64,000 nucleotides of DNA. Origin: an uncultured Flavobacteriia bacterium (lineage in GTDB: Bacteria > Bacteroidota > Bacteroidia > Flavobacteriales_D > Crocinitomicaceae). Below the pieces are notes generated by a model that was not told where the DNA came from, made no database searches, and saw nothing but the letters and a program-made list of their open reading frames with translations. Below are positions 10,032 to 19,569 of this stretch, in pieces; position 1 is the first letter of the stretch; each line of letters opens with the position of its first letter. The position numbers were made by a program, and so were the translations under genes. The stretch lies in the NCBI GenBank assembly GCA_903873915.1, contig CAIQQH010000068.1:62001-126000 (forward strand). The letters run 5' to 3'.

Positions 10032-11129
10032 TTAAATCAGTCGGTATCGACTTCCTGGCAAAGGTTTAATAATTCCCTTCATCTCCAAGTGAAAAAGCCG
10101 CACATTAAGCGCTGAAATGGCTTGGCCTGTTTGGGAGGAAAGCACGTCGATGTGCTCGCCACTCGGTGAAGTCAATAAGTCGCAAATAGCACGTTCGTGA
10201 GCATCCAACTCATTGAAACAACTGCGTTGAATCGTGTTTTTCGGTGAATCATTCCAGCTCATGAACGTCAGAAAATCATCTGCACTGGTTATTAAATGCG
10301 CCTTTTGTTGGCGGATTAAGTGATTGCAACCTTCGGAGAGCGATTGTCCAACGTTCCCCGGAAAGGCAAAAACATCTTTGTTGTAATCGTTTGCCAATTC
10401 AGCCGTAATCAAGGAACCACCACTTTTCTTGCTTTCAATCACAATTGTTGCATCTGTCATGCCGGCAACAATGCGGTTGCGCATGGGGAAATTTTCCCTG
10501 TCAGGCTTGGTGCCAGGCAAAAACTCTGTGAGGATCCCACCGTGCTCCATCATTTGTTCGGCGGTACGTTGATGCACGGTTGGATAAATGCGTTCTGGTC
10601 CGTTTCCAAGTATTCCAATGGTTGGAATGTTGTTCCGAACACAAAACTGATGTGCACAAATGTCTATTCCGTAAGCCATGCCGCTCACCACGGTTATCTC
10701 TTTACCAATGACCTGCTGCAGCAATGATTCACATAGTCCCATGCCATACGGACTGGCTGTTCGCGTTCCAACAATGGAAATCATTCGGGGAGCATTGACC
10801 TCATTTTTTCCTCGCCCAAAAAGTAAGATCGGTGCATCCGAACATTGCTTCAGTCGCCTGGGATATTCGGCATCCAAGAAAAAATAAGTGTCTATAGTGT
10901 GCTTGAGGATGTAATTGACATGTTTGTCTGCAAGTGTAAGTGCAGACTCCCGATTCATAGTGCGCAATACATCCTTTGCAATACCAGCGGTGGCATGTAT
11001 AGACTTCATCGATTCTAAAAATACGGCTTCGGCACTGCCTAGAGCGGATAAAAGCCGCGCCGCCTTTCGGGGACCTATGCCAGACAGAAAGGACAAGGCA
11101 ATTTTGTAATGGAGTTCAGAGTGGTTCAA
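10032..11129 (-). CDS. dprA: DNA-processing protein DprA
   Basis: DprA loads RecA onto incoming single-stranded DNA during natural transformation. The Rossmann-like core is clear: SIVGTRTASPYGMG, VVSGMAYGIDICAHQ, GGILTEFLPGT and GGSLITAELANDY. A C-terminal winged-helix domain (DprA_WH) follows at the end (HERAICDLLTS...SALNVRLFHLEMKGIIKPL). No ATG lies near the conserved N-terminus. The best start is TTG at 11129, giving MNHSELHYKIALSFL and 365 residues; a longer TTG start at 11177 adds 16 unconvincing residues. An N-terminal helix-hairpin-helix-like segment GIGPRKAARLLSALG is present. It is convergent with the PpiD-like gene and divergent from a TonB-dependent receptor. Confidence 0.93.
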   Translation of the reverse strand: MNHSELHYKIALSFLSGIGPRKAARLLSALGSAEAVFLESMKSIHATAGIAKDVLRTMNRESALTLADKHVNYILKHTIDTYFFLDAEYPRRLKQCSDAPILLFGRGKNEVNAPRMISIVGTRTASPYGMGLCESLLQQVIGKEITVVSGMAYGIDICAHQFCVRNNIPTIGILGNGPERIYPTVHQRTAEQMMEHGGILTEFLPGTKPDRENFPMRNRIVAGMTDATIVIESKKSGGSLITAELANDYNKDVFAFPGNVGQSLSEGCNHLIRQQKAHLITSADDFLTFMSWNDSPKNTIQRSCFNELDAHERAICDLLTSPSGEHIDVLSSQTGQAISALNVRLFHLEMKGIIKPLPGSRYRLI

Positions 11130-11258
11130 GGTTGTGAATTTATACTTCAATTTAAGAAAAATTACGCAGATATTCAACCAAAATGTCTAAACATTGGGTT
11201 AACAAATCGAAAAAAACCCTTATTTTCGCTACCAAACTTGACCGTTTACGCGCTATTT

Positions 11259-13568
11259 ATGAAGGGAATTCTAATTCTTTGTTTTCTTGCTTTGCATACT
11301 TTCGGTATGTCACAAGTCTCAGGAATTGTGGTAAGTGGTGACTCAAAACAGCCTGCTGTAGGAGCCCGAGTAACAGCTTCAGACGGATTAGTCACAGCCA
11401 CCGATCCAGACGGAAAATTCAAGTTGAATTGCAAATCTTTCCCCCTAACCTTAATTACCAAGTTAAATACGTTTTATAGCGATACTACTGTTGTAACAGC
11501 TGCGGGAGAAGTTACCATTGTCCTAAAACCAATTGTGCAAGAAATTGGTGATATGGTGGTTACGGCCAGCCGAAGACAACAAGATGTTGAGGAGGTTGCG
11601 GTATCTATGGAAATCATTAAACCCTCGCTTATTGAAAGTAAGGGCTTCACGAACCTTGAGCAAACCGTGAATCAAAGTCCAGGGGTGTTTACCATGGATG
11701 GTCAAGCAAGTATTCGCGGTGGTGGTGGGTATTCTTATGGAGCAGGAAGCCGAGTGCTTTTGGTGTGGAATGGAACACCGATGGTCGCGCCGGATGTGGG
11801 AGATGTGAAGTGGAATGCCATTCCCATGGAAAACATGTCTCAGATTGAGATTCTAAAAGGGGCGTCGTCTGTTCTCTACGGCAGTGGTGCGCTGAATGGA
11901 ATTGTAGCAATTACCGAACGCGAGCCAGGGCTGAAATTGGAGTACAGCGCAAAAGTGCAGGTAGGTGTGTATGGCAATCCTAGGCGCGAAAGTTTGAAAT
12001 GGTGGACAAAAAATCCAACGTTCTATCAAATGGATGCCTATGTCGGACAAATGTTTAAGCGTGTCGGATATACCTTTTCCATGAATGGTTTCACCAATGA
12101 GGGCTACCGCAAAGGAGCAGTTGAACAGCGTGCACGTGTAAGCGGCTCTGTGTATTTCAAATCGAAAATACCAAACCTAAAGACAGGGGTTTTTTACAGT
12201 GCGCAGTACCAGTACACGGGAGGATTTATCTTGTGGGAAAGCGATTCACTGGCCTACATTGCACAGGGAGGAATGGACCCGAAAGGACCGGGCTCAACAG
12301 TTACATACCAAAATAACCTTCGGATTAATGTCGACCCTTACATCAAGTATTACGACAAGAAAAATAACAAGCATGAGCTAAGAACGCGCTATTACTTGGT
12401 GACAACCGGCGATCTTTCCAATATTTACGCCTCTTCGAAAGCAACCATGTATTATGGGGACTACTCCTACCAAAAGAATTTTAATAAAAACACCACCTTG
12501 TTTTCGGGAGCAACAGCCACGCAAAATATGATTTTAAGCCCCGTTTTTGGGAATCACAAAGCACTAAATCTCGCTGGATACAGTCAGTTGGAAACAAAAA
12601 TTTTCGGAGTGGATGCTACCTTTGGGGTGCGCGTTGAGTACTTTAAACAAGACTCCAATGCAGCGGAATCAAAATTTGTTCTCGGTAAAACAACCCTCCC
12701 AGTATATCCAGTCTTCCGAACGGCTTTTCACAAAAAACTAGGTAAAGCAACACACCTCCGCGCTTCTTTCGGTCAAGGGGTACGTTTCCCTTCTGTTGCC
12801 GAACGCTATACGGCTACATCAACCGGTGGAATCATTATTTTCCCAAATCCATCGCTGCGACCAGAAAAAGGATGGGCAGGTGAAATTGGAATTAAGCAGG
12901 TCTTTAGAATTGACAAATGGAAGGGGATCATTGATGTCGCTGGATTCATCAATCAGTACACGAACATGATCGAATACACCTTCGGAATTTACAATCCTGA
13001 CACTATTGCATTGACGCCAGAAAACATCACAGACTGGGTTGGATTTAAAGCGAAAAATGCCGAAAGAGCGCGCATCACCGGAATTGAATTTTCGTTCAAC
13101 AGTGAAGGGAAGATTGGCCCATTTGAAATTTCAACCTTAATGGGCTATACCTACATGAATCCAGTCACATTGAATAAAGATCCTTTGTACCTGGCCTCAT
13201 TCTCTGACACGAATACCAATATGCTCAAGTACCGCTTTAAGCATTTAGCGAAAGCTGATGCAGAGGTTCGCTATAAACGTGTTTCAGCAGGGGCATCTTG
13301 TCGATTCAACAGTTTCATGTCGAACATCGACCGCGTATTCGAGGAACCCATTGCGGGCACATATGTCTTGCCAGGACTCAAGGAATACCGTCAAGTGTTC
13401 AATCAAGGAAGCTTGGTTTTTGACGTGCGATTTGGCGTGAATTTCACAGAGCACATGCGCATGATGTTTATCATCAATAATGCACTCAATGCGGAGTATT
13501 CTTCTCGCCCAGCTGACATTCAACCACCTCGGAATTTCATGATTCAATTGAAGTATGCTGTACAATAA
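11259..13568 (+). CDS. TonB-dependent outer membrane receptor (first of tandem pair)
   Basis: The start at ATG 11259 is chosen because it opens a signal peptide ending GMSQ; a longer frame from 11109 has no exported-protein start. The product is 769 residues. Residues of about 20-95 form a carboxypeptidase-regulatory-like beta-sandwich typical of Bacteroidota receptors. The plug domain follows (VVTASRRQQDVEEVAVSMEI, GVFTMDGQASIRGGGG). The remainder is a 22-strand-type barrel with RASFGQGVRFPSVAERYT and NNALNAEYSSRP. It takes up an unknown ligand with TonB energy; no SusD partner is adjacent, which argues against a polysaccharide system. The next gene is a paralogue with the same architecture. 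Confidence 0.92.
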   Translation: MKGILILCFLALHTFGMSQVSGIVVSGDSKQPAVGARVTASDGLVTATDPDGKFKLNCKSFPLTLITKLNTFYSDTTVVTAAGEVTIVLKPIVQEIGDMVVTASRRQQDVEEVAVSMEIIKPSLIESKGFTNLEQTVNQSPGVFTMDGQASIRGGGGYSYGAGSRVLLVWNGTPMVAPDVGDVKWNAIPMENMSQIEILKGASSVLYGSGALNGIVAITEREPGLKLEYSAKVQVGVYGNPRRESLKWWTKNPTFYQMDAYVGQMFKRVGYTFSMNGFTNEGYRKGAVEQRARVSGSVYFKSKIPNLKTGVFYSAQYQYTGGFILWESDSLAYIAQGGMDPKGPGSTVTYQNNLRINVDPYIKYYDKKNNKHELRTRYYLVTTGDLSNIYASSKATMYYGDYSYQKNFNKNTTLFSGATATQNMILSPVFGNHKALNLAGYSQLETKIFGVDATFGVRVEYFKQDSNAAESKFVLGKTTLPVYPVFRTAFHKKLGKATHLRASFGQGVRFPSVAERYTATSTGGIIIFPNPSLRPEKGWAGEIGIKQVFRIDKWKGIIDVAGFINQYTNMIEYTFGIYNPDTIALTPENITDWVGFKAKNAERARITGIEFSFNSEGKIGPFEISTLMGYTYMNPVTLNKDPLYLASFSDTNTNMLKYRFKHLAKADAEVRYKRVSAGASCRFNSFMSNIDRVFEEPIAGTYVLPGLKEYRQVFNQGSLVFDVRFGVNFTEHMRMMFIINNALNAEYSSRPADIQPPRNFMIQLKYAVQ

Positions 13569-13647
13569 GTGAAGGTGACATTTGCATTTTATCATCAATA
13601 ATAGGTATATTCGTCAAAGTACTAGCCAATAAAATCCTGCTTTGACT

Positions 13648-16026
13648 ATGAAATACTGCCTACTTATTCTCGCATTTATTGCGTTCAATTCCCTTGGACA
13701 AATTACTGGAAAAGTTGTTTTAGAATCGAATGAATCTGTTGTTGGAGCAAAGATTATTGCTTCGAACGGAGGAAAAGCAATTTCCAATTATGACGGAATT
13801 TTTCAGTTGTCCGCGAGCACCTATCCCGTGACAATCATCACGACGATGCTGCCTTATTTATCAGATACCACAGTCGTGAACGGCCCCGGAAATGTGACCA
13901 TCACCATGCGTGAGCAAGTTCAAAACCTTGGTCCAGTTGTCGTTTCTGCAAACAGACGTCAGCAAGCAATCGAGGAAGTGCCTGTTTCTATGGAAATTAT
14001 CCGTCCCCAACTTATTGACAATAAAGGAATCACAGATCTTGAACAAGCGGTTGATCAAACACCAGGTGTATTTACCATGGATGGTCAGGTGAGTATCCGA
14101 GGGGGAAGTGGTTTTGCCTATGGCACGGGTAGTCGTGTGCTTTTACTGTGGAATGGAATGCCTCTTTTATCTGGGTATGCGGGTGACACACAATGGAATG
14201 CCATCCCGATGGAACAAGCTGCTCAAATTGAAGTCATGAAAGGTGCCGCCTCAGTATTGTACGGAAGCGGGGCCTTGAATGGTGTGATCGCAATGGCTGA
14301 AAAAGAACCAAACCTCAAGCCCGAAACGAAGGTTAAGGTGCAGTATGGTGTCTATGGAAATCCAGCCCGAGAGTCCTTGAATTGGTGGAAAGCGAAGAAC
14401 CAAGCGAACCCAATGAATCAACAATTTGAGATATATCGGGGACAAATGTTTCAACGTTTTGGCTACACGATTTCCTCAACATTTTTCCACAATGACGGCT
14501 ACCGCGATGGAGAAACAGAATTTCGAGGACGCGTGAGTGGAACGATGTATTTCAAGTTTAAAAAGTATGAACGTCTGAAAGCGGGAATAGGATACAACTT
14601 CCAAATGCAAAAAACAGGAAACTTCCTCATCTGGGAAAGCGATTCCTTGGCCTACACACCGAGCGGGGGGGCTGATGTTAGTGATTCGGCATCTACCCTA
14701 ACATTCAACCTCGGAAAGCGCTTGTTCATTGACCCGTATGTGCGTTTTACAGACAAACACAACAATAAGCATTCCTTGAAGACGCGCATGTACTTCGCGG
14801 AAAATGCGAATTTGACAAATCCAAGCCAGAGCAACAAAGCGACAGTGTATTTTTCGGATTATCAAATTCAACGTCAATTTCGTCAAGGACCGATCATTAC
14901 CGCAGGTGTTTCGAACATTTTCAATTCGGTAAGCTCTAACCTGATGGGGGACCACTCGTCGATTAATGCATCCATGTATGGCCAATACGAGCAAAAAATT
15001 GGCAAGCTTGACATCACTGCAGGCCTTCGTGCGGAATATTTCCAAATGGACGGGAAGAGCGGAGATTCAGACTTTACAATTTCCAAAAAGAATGGAACCA
15101 AAATCCCTGTTTATCCAGTTATTCGTTTAGGATTGCACTACCAAGTGATGAAGTACACGCACTTGCGCGCTTCCTTTGGCCAAGGGATTCGTTATCCATC
15201 TGTGGCGGAGCGTTACACAAAAACAAGTGTAGGCGCCTTAAACATTTTTCCAAATGCTTCTTTGAGACCAGAAATTGGCTGGGCGGGTGAAATTGGAATT
15301 AAGCAAGGGGTAAAAATGGGCGATTGGAAAGGAATGATCGATGTGTCGGGGTTCATCAACCAATACAGCAATATGATTGAGTTTGCTTTCGGGTGCTATA
15401 ATCCTTCAACCGGCGAAACGTTGAATACGCAAGACCCAAATTTTGGACAAACATACCAGCAATTGTTAGGACAAGGATACACCATCAATGACATCTTTGG
15501 ATTCAGAGCAATAAACGCTGAAAAGGCACGAATTTCAGGAATTGATGCGTCGTTTAACAGCATGGGTAAAATTGGAGATGTAGAGATCATTTCCCTAATT
15601 GGCTATACCTACATGAATCCCATTAGCTTGAACAACGACCCAACGTATCGCTTGTCGAACAGTGACACCACACAGAATTTATTGAAATACCGTTTCAAGC
15701 ATTTGGCAAAAGCCGATGTGGAGGTAAATTACAAGAAATACAGTATTGGATTCTCCATGCGCTACAACAGCTACATGTCGAACATTGACCGTGTTTTCGA
15801 AGAGCCAATTGCCGGAGGAACCTATGTGTTGCCAGGATTGAAACAATACCGTCAAATCTACAACAAGGGGAACTTCGTTGTGGATGCACGGATCGGATTT
15901 AAAATCAGTGAGTCTTACCGTATAGGCTTTATGGTGAACAATATTTTCAACGCGGAATATTCTTCTCGACCAGGTGACATCCAACCTCCAAGAAACTTCC
16001 TTGTGCAAGTGCAAATGAAATTCTAA
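13648..16026 (+). CDS. TonB-dependent outer membrane receptor (second of tandem pair)
   Basis: ATG 13648 starts a signal peptide ending SLGQ; the product is 792 residues. Domain order is the same as its upstream neighbour: regulatory beta-sandwich, plug (VVVSANRRQQAIEEVPVSMEI) and barrel. The two share long stretches such as FGQGIRYPSVAERYTKTSVG against FGQGVRFPSVAERYTATSTG, and both end with the motif EYSSRP.DIQPPRNF. This is a local gene duplication with divergence. Main length differences are in barrel loops, for example the extra Asn/Gln-rich loop around QDPNFGQTYQQLLGQG. The stop TAA overlaps the kdsB start by one base, so the genes are translationally linked. Ligand unknown. Confidence 0.92.
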   Translation: MKYCLLILAFIAFNSLGQITGKVVLESNESVVGAKIIASNGGKAISNYDGIFQLSASTYPVTIITTMLPYLSDTTVVNGPGNVTITMREQVQNLGPVVVSANRRQQAIEEVPVSMEIIRPQLIDNKGITDLEQAVDQTPGVFTMDGQVSIRGGSGFAYGTGSRVLLLWNGMPLLSGYAGDTQWNAIPMEQAAQIEVMKGAASVLYGSGALNGVIAMAEKEPNLKPETKVKVQYGVYGNPARESLNWWKAKNQANPMNQQFEIYRGQMFQRFGYTISSTFFHNDGYRDGETEFRGRVSGTMYFKFKKYERLKAGIGYNFQMQKTGNFLIWESDSLAYTPSGGADVSDSASTLTFNLGKRLFIDPYVRFTDKHNNKHSLKTRMYFAENANLTNPSQSNKATVYFSDYQIQRQFRQGPIITAGVSNIFNSVSSNLMGDHSSINASMYGQYEQKIGKLDITAGLRAEYFQMDGKSGDSDFTISKKNGTKIPVYPVIRLGLHYQVMKYTHLRASFGQGIRYPSVAERYTKTSVGALNIFPNASLRPEIGWAGEIGIKQGVKMGDWKGMIDVSGFINQYSNMIEFAFGCYNPSTGETLNTQDPNFGQTYQQLLGQGYTINDIFGFRAINAEKARISGIDASFNSMGKIGDVEIISLIGYTYMNPISLNNDPTYRLSNSDTTQNLLKYRFKHLAKADVEVNYKKYSIGFSMRYNSYMSNIDRVFEEPIAGGTYVLPGLKQYRQIYNKGNFVVDARIGFKISESYRIGFMVNNIFNAEYSSRPGDIQPPRNFLVQVQMKF

Positions 16027-16760
16027 TGAAGGTACTTGGTGTAATTCCAGCACGCTTTGCGTCATCGCGTTTTCCCGGAAAACCATTGATCGACATCAAG
16101 GGGAAAACCATGATTCGTCGGGTGTTTGAAGGCGCTGCTCAATCGTCACAAATTGAACGTGTGGTGGTTGCAACAGACGACCAACGCATTATCGATGAGG
16201 TGCTTTCATTCAAGGGAAATGCCATCATGACCTCAGAAAAACATCCGTCAGGAACGGACCGTTGCGCTGAAGTCGCTGCGCTGTATCCCGAGTGTGACAT
16301 TGTGATCAATATTCAAGGCGATGAACCAATGGTCGATTACCGGCAACTGGAACAATTGATTTCAGCGTTTTCTGATCCTTCAGTTGAAATTGCCACATTG
16401 GTTACGCGCAAAACGACCATGGATGACCTGCAAAATCCAAATCGAATCAAGGTGGTTGCCGATCACGACATGAATGCCCTTTATTTTAGCCGCAGCGTGG
16501 TTCCGAATTTTCACCATAGTGCAGATGATGTGCTCGAGAATTATCCCTTTCTGCGCCATATTGGATTGTACGCGTATCGCGCATCGACCCTACAAAAACT
16601 TACATCATTAGCGCCTACAGCACTAGAACGAATTGAGTCTTTGGAACAATTGAGATGGTTATTTTATGGCTATAAAATTCGCTTGGTGGAAACGGATATT
16701 GAGACACCAAACGTAGACGTGCCAGAGGACTTATCGAAAGTCTTGGAGCTACTCGGATGA
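16026..16760 (+). CDS. kdsB: 3-deoxy-manno-octulosonate cytidylyltransferase
   Basis: KdsB activates KDO with CTP to CMP-KDO for the lipopolysaccharide inner core. The 244-residue length is typical. Visible family motifs are VIPARFASSRFPGKPL at the N-terminus, ATDDQRI, KHPSGTDRCAEVA and NIQGDEPMV (nucleotide and Mg-binding region), and SRSVVPNF. The ATG at 16026 overlaps the receptor stop by one base. The coupling to an outer-membrane receptor gene makes envelope sense, but a functional link is only inferred. Confidence 0.95.
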   Translation: MKVLGVIPARFASSRFPGKPLIDIKGKTMIRRVFEGAAQSSQIERVVVATDDQRIIDEVLSFKGNAIMTSEKHPSGTDRCAEVAALYPECDIVINIQGDEPMVDYRQLEQLISAFSDPSVEIATLVTRKTTMDDLQNPNRIKVVADHDMNALYFSRSVVPNFHHSADDVLENYPFLRHIGLYAYRASTLQKLTSLAPTALERIESLEQLRWLFYGYKIRLVETDIETPNVDVPEDLSKVLELLG

Positions 16761-16848
16761 ATCCACTGAAATAAGTCTGCATTCGTGTAACTTCCAGTGA
16801 TGCATTCCGTATCTTGCACATTCAGCGCTTTTTATTTACATTCGCACT

Positions 16849-17958
16849 ATGTTGACAACAGATAAGCTTATCGGAGAATTATTATTCAGACACAATTGTG
16901 TGATTGTGCCTGATTTCGGTGGCTTTGTTGCACGACAAACTTCTGCGCTTATTGATTACGCTACGGGCACGATGCAGCCCCCTCGAAAATCTTTGCTTTT
17001 CAACCGCCAATTGATCAATAACGACGGTTTGCTTGTTGCTGAATTGGCACGTGCAAATGAGATTTCGTTTGATGAAGCCTTGAAGCTGGTGCAGTCAACA
17101 GTTGCCGATTGGAACGATACCTTGAAACGTGGTGAACGCGTAACCATTGAGCGCGTCGGTTTCATGTTTCACGACAGAGAGAAAAACCTTTGCTTCGAAC
17201 AAGATCGCTTTTTCAATTTACTCTTAGAGTCTTATGGGCTTGGTAGCGTACATTTTATCGCAAAAGAGGACTTGGAAAGCGTTCAGGAAGGCTCTAATAT
17301 TCGTACACTTGACCCCGCGGCGGCTCAAGAAACAAATACACCAACAGGCAATGACGACAACAATGTCATTGAACACCCCGCAGCTTCTGGAAATCGCAGA
17401 ATGTGGAAATATGTCGCTGCCGCAGTGTGCATCCTTCCAATTGCCTTTTATTCCATTTGGATCCCTACAAAAACGGACGCCATACAGTCAGGCGTGCTTT
17501 CAATCAATGATTTCAATCCGTTTCATGAATCGCATGAAGCTACATACATGAAGAAAAACACGGAGTACAATGCGATGTTTCCATCTGTTGAGCAATCATT
17601 CGAAGATGAAATCAAAGCAACTCCGGAAAAGGAAGTTTTTTCCATCCCTGTAGATGATGAACTGAATATCCCCGTTCGAATTGAACGTCCCAATGTAGAA
17701 GCACCAGGGACGCCATCAATGGAACAAGCAGCTATTCCACATGCTTTTGATTGCGTTGTCGGATGTTTTTCAAATCAATCCAATGCGCAAAATATGATTT
17801 CATCGTTGAAAGCGCGTGGATTTGATGCACGCCAAGTGGACATTTCAAACGGATTGTACCGCATCAGTGCAGGATCAACAGCAACAGAAGAGCAAGCCCG
17901 TGAAATTATTGCCAATGTCAATGCACAAGGATTCAACGGTTGGATTCTTCGTCATTAA
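16849..17958 (+). CDS. HU-CCDC81 / SPOR domain cell-envelope protein
   Basis: A 369-residue protein. Residues 1-150 or so match the paired prokaryotic HU-CCDC81 domains (LLFRHNCVIVPDFGGFVARQ, PRKSLLFNRQLINNDGLLV, ERVGFMFHDREKNLCFEQD). A linker and a transmembrane helix follow (about residues 184-203, WKYVAAAVCILPIAFYSIW), and a SPOR domain closes the C-terminus (CVVGCFSNQSNAQNMISSL...NGLYRISAG). SPOR domains bind denuded peptidoglycan at division sites, so the protein probably links a cytoplasmic HU-like domain to the septal wall. TACATTCG upstream (16836-16843) is a plausible -7 element. The architecture is a known Bacteroidota one; its exact role is not established. Confidence 0.88.
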   Translation: MLTTDKLIGELLFRHNCVIVPDFGGFVARQTSALIDYATGTMQPPRKSLLFNRQLINNDGLLVAELARANEISFDEALKLVQSTVADWNDTLKRGERVTIERVGFMFHDREKNLCFEQDRFFNLLLESYGLGSVHFIAKEDLESVQEGSNIRTLDPAAAQETNTPTGNDDNNVIEHPAASGNRRMWKYVAAAVCILPIAFYSIWIPTKTDAIQSGVLSINDFNPFHESHEATYMKKNTEYNAMFPSVEQSFEDEIKATPEKEVFSIPVDDELNIPVRIERPNVEAPGTPSMEQAAIPHAFDCVVGCFSNQSNAQNMISSLKARGFDARQVDISNGLYRISAGSTATEEQAREIIANVNAQGFNGWILRH

Positions 17959-17985
17959 ATTCTGAACACCATTAAACTATACCCT

Positions 17986-19200
17986 ATGCATAAGCATCTT
18001 TTAGCTGTCCTTTTCCTTGGAATTGGCATATACTCCTTTTCTCAATTTGGCTTCACGGAACCCGTAAAAAATGCAGAAGGAAGCAATTATCAATTCACGA
18101 AGGTGGCTCATCTTGATGCAACCCCTGTTCAAAGTCAAGGATATACCGGTACTTGTTGGAGCTTTTCTGCATTGTCGTTTTTTGAATCTGAATTGATTCG
18201 CATGGGAACGAAAACGCCTGACCTTCTTTCAGAAATGTTTGTGGTGCGAAAGGCCTACGAAAGCAAAGCACAAAAGTACATTCGAATGGATGGTAAAATC
18301 AACTTCTCAGAAGGTGGTGCTTTTCACGACATTCCTTTTGTCATTCGCAACTACGGCATCGTTCCACAGGAAATCTACCAAGGATTAAACTACGGCATGG
18401 AAACACACGATCACAGTGAAATGTTTGAAGTGTTGAATGGCGCAATGCAAGGCATGTTGACGGCATCTAAAAATTCAAAGGATGGAATTACTGGTGCGTG
18501 GATCAATGCCATCAAAGGAATTTTGGACGCCTATCTCGGTGAGGACATCAAAGAATTTGAGTGGAAAGGGAAGAAATATACCCCAATCAGTTATGCGAAA
18601 GCCATTGGATTGAATATGGACGACTATGTGTCTTTGACATCATTTACCAACCATCCGATGTATTCCCGTTGCATGCTAGAAATTCCTGACAACTGGGCAT
18701 GGGGAGAAAGCTACAATATCGGAATGGACGAATTGTTTGATGCCTGTGAATATGCCTTGAAAAATGGCTATACCTTGGCTTGGGGAGCGGACGTCTCTGA
18801 AAAAGGATTCAGCTTCAGAAATGGACTTGCTATCGTTCCAGAGGACCCAACAAGCATTGAGATTCAAGGCCGCGACAACAAGAACTTCTCAGATGCAGGC
18901 GCGGACAAGAAATCAAACGCGTTCATGACGCCAATGAAAGAGCTTGTGGTGACTCCTGAGATGCGTCAAGAAGGATACGACAACAAGACAACCACAGATG
19001 ACCACGGAATGCACATCGTTGGCTTGTATAAAGACCAAGCTGGCACGCGTTATTTGTTAGTCAAAAACTCTTGGGGAACAGGAAACTTCCCCAAAGGATT
19101 CCTCTATGTATCAGAGAATTATTTCAAGTGGAAGACCATCAATGTGTATGTTCATAAAGGTGGAATCGCCCCAGCATTGAAGAAAAAACTTAACCTGTAG
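17986..19200 (+). CDS. Exported C1 family peptidase (bleomycin hydrolase / PepC type)
   Basis: A 404-residue papain-like cysteine peptidase with an N-terminal signal peptide (HLLAVLFLGIGIYSFSQ). The catalytic Cys is in GYTGTCWSFSAL, the His in DDHGMHIVGLY and the Asn in LVKNSWGTGNF, in the order and spacing of the PepC/bleomycin hydrolase family. Family members usually trim peptides from the N-terminus in the cytoplasm; the signal peptide here points to periplasmic peptide processing. It follows the SPOR gene by 27 bases on the same strand, so co-transcription is possible. Confidence 0.9.
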   Translation: MHKHLLAVLFLGIGIYSFSQFGFTEPVKNAEGSNYQFTKVAHLDATPVQSQGYTGTCWSFSALSFFESELIRMGTKTPDLLSEMFVVRKAYESKAQKYIRMDGKINFSEGGAFHDIPFVIRNYGIVPQEIYQGLNYGMETHDHSEMFEVLNGAMQGMLTASKNSKDGITGAWINAIKGILDAYLGEDIKEFEWKGKKYTPISYAKAIGLNMDDYVSLTSFTNHPMYSRCMLEIPDNWAWGESYNIGMDELFDACEYALKNGYTLAWGADVSEKGFSFRNGLAIVPEDPTSIEIQGRDNKNFSDAGADKKSNAFMTPMKELVVTPEMRQEGYDNKTTTDDHGMHIVGLYKDQAGTRYLLVKNSWGTGNFPKGFLYVSENYFKWKTINVYVHKGGIAPALKKKLNL

Positions 19201-19239
19201 TTTACAGTTTATTGTTGTTTTTACGTTTCATAACAAAAA

Positions 19240-19272
19240 ATTAGTATATTGGGACACTACTAATTGCTACTA
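19240..19272 (+). promoter_or_regulatory. Probable BlaI-type operator and promoter
   Basis: ATTAGTA (19240-19246) and TACTAAT (19258-19264) form a perfect inverted pair 18 bases apart, with another TACTA at 19268-19272 touching the start codon. TACTA/TAGTA half-sites are the known core of BlaI/MecI operators. A weak -7-like TATATTGG (19245-19252) lies between the arms. This layout suggests that the repressor encoded at 19272 controls its own promoter. Confidence 0.6.
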
Positions 19273-19565
19273 TGGAACGTTTAACTCCCGCAGAAGAACA
19301 AGTTATGTTGAAGCTTTGGAAGCTTCAGACTGCAGCTGTAAAAGAAATACAGGAGCTTTATACTGATCCCAAACCCGCCTACAACACGACTTCTACCATT
19401 GTTCGTATTCTTGAACGAAAGAAGTTTATCAAACACAAATCGCTGGGTCGAGGATATATTTATGCCCCGCGAATATCAAAAGAAAAATACCGTGAATACT
19501 TGGTTGATCACCTACTGAAACACTATTTTGAAGGTGACGTGAAGGAATTCAAAAGCGTATTGTAA
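19272..19565 (+). CDS. BlaI/MecI family transcriptional repressor, solitary
   Basis: A 97-residue winged-helix protein: LTPAEEQVMLKLWKL, then YNTTSTIVRILERKKFIKHKSLGRGYIYAP (recognition helix and wing) and a short helical dimerisation tail. BlaI family members are usually about 120-125 residues and are released by cleavage by a BlaR1/M56 metalloprotease. Here the tail is shorter and no blaR1 gene is adjacent; the next gene is dxr on the opposite strand with a four-base gap. It is a plausible autoregulated repressor, but its inducer and targets are unknown. Confidence 0.85.
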   Translation: MERLTPAEEQVMLKLWKLQTAAVKEIQELYTDPKPAYNTTSTIVRILERKKFIKHKSLGRGYIYAPRISKEKYREYLVDHLLKHYFEGDVKEFKSVL

Positions 19566-19569
19566 ATTT

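Noticed and set aside
11109-11258. Longer N-terminus for the first TonB-dependent receptor
   Set aside because: The extension overlaps the dprA start region and would place the clear signal peptide inside the protein.
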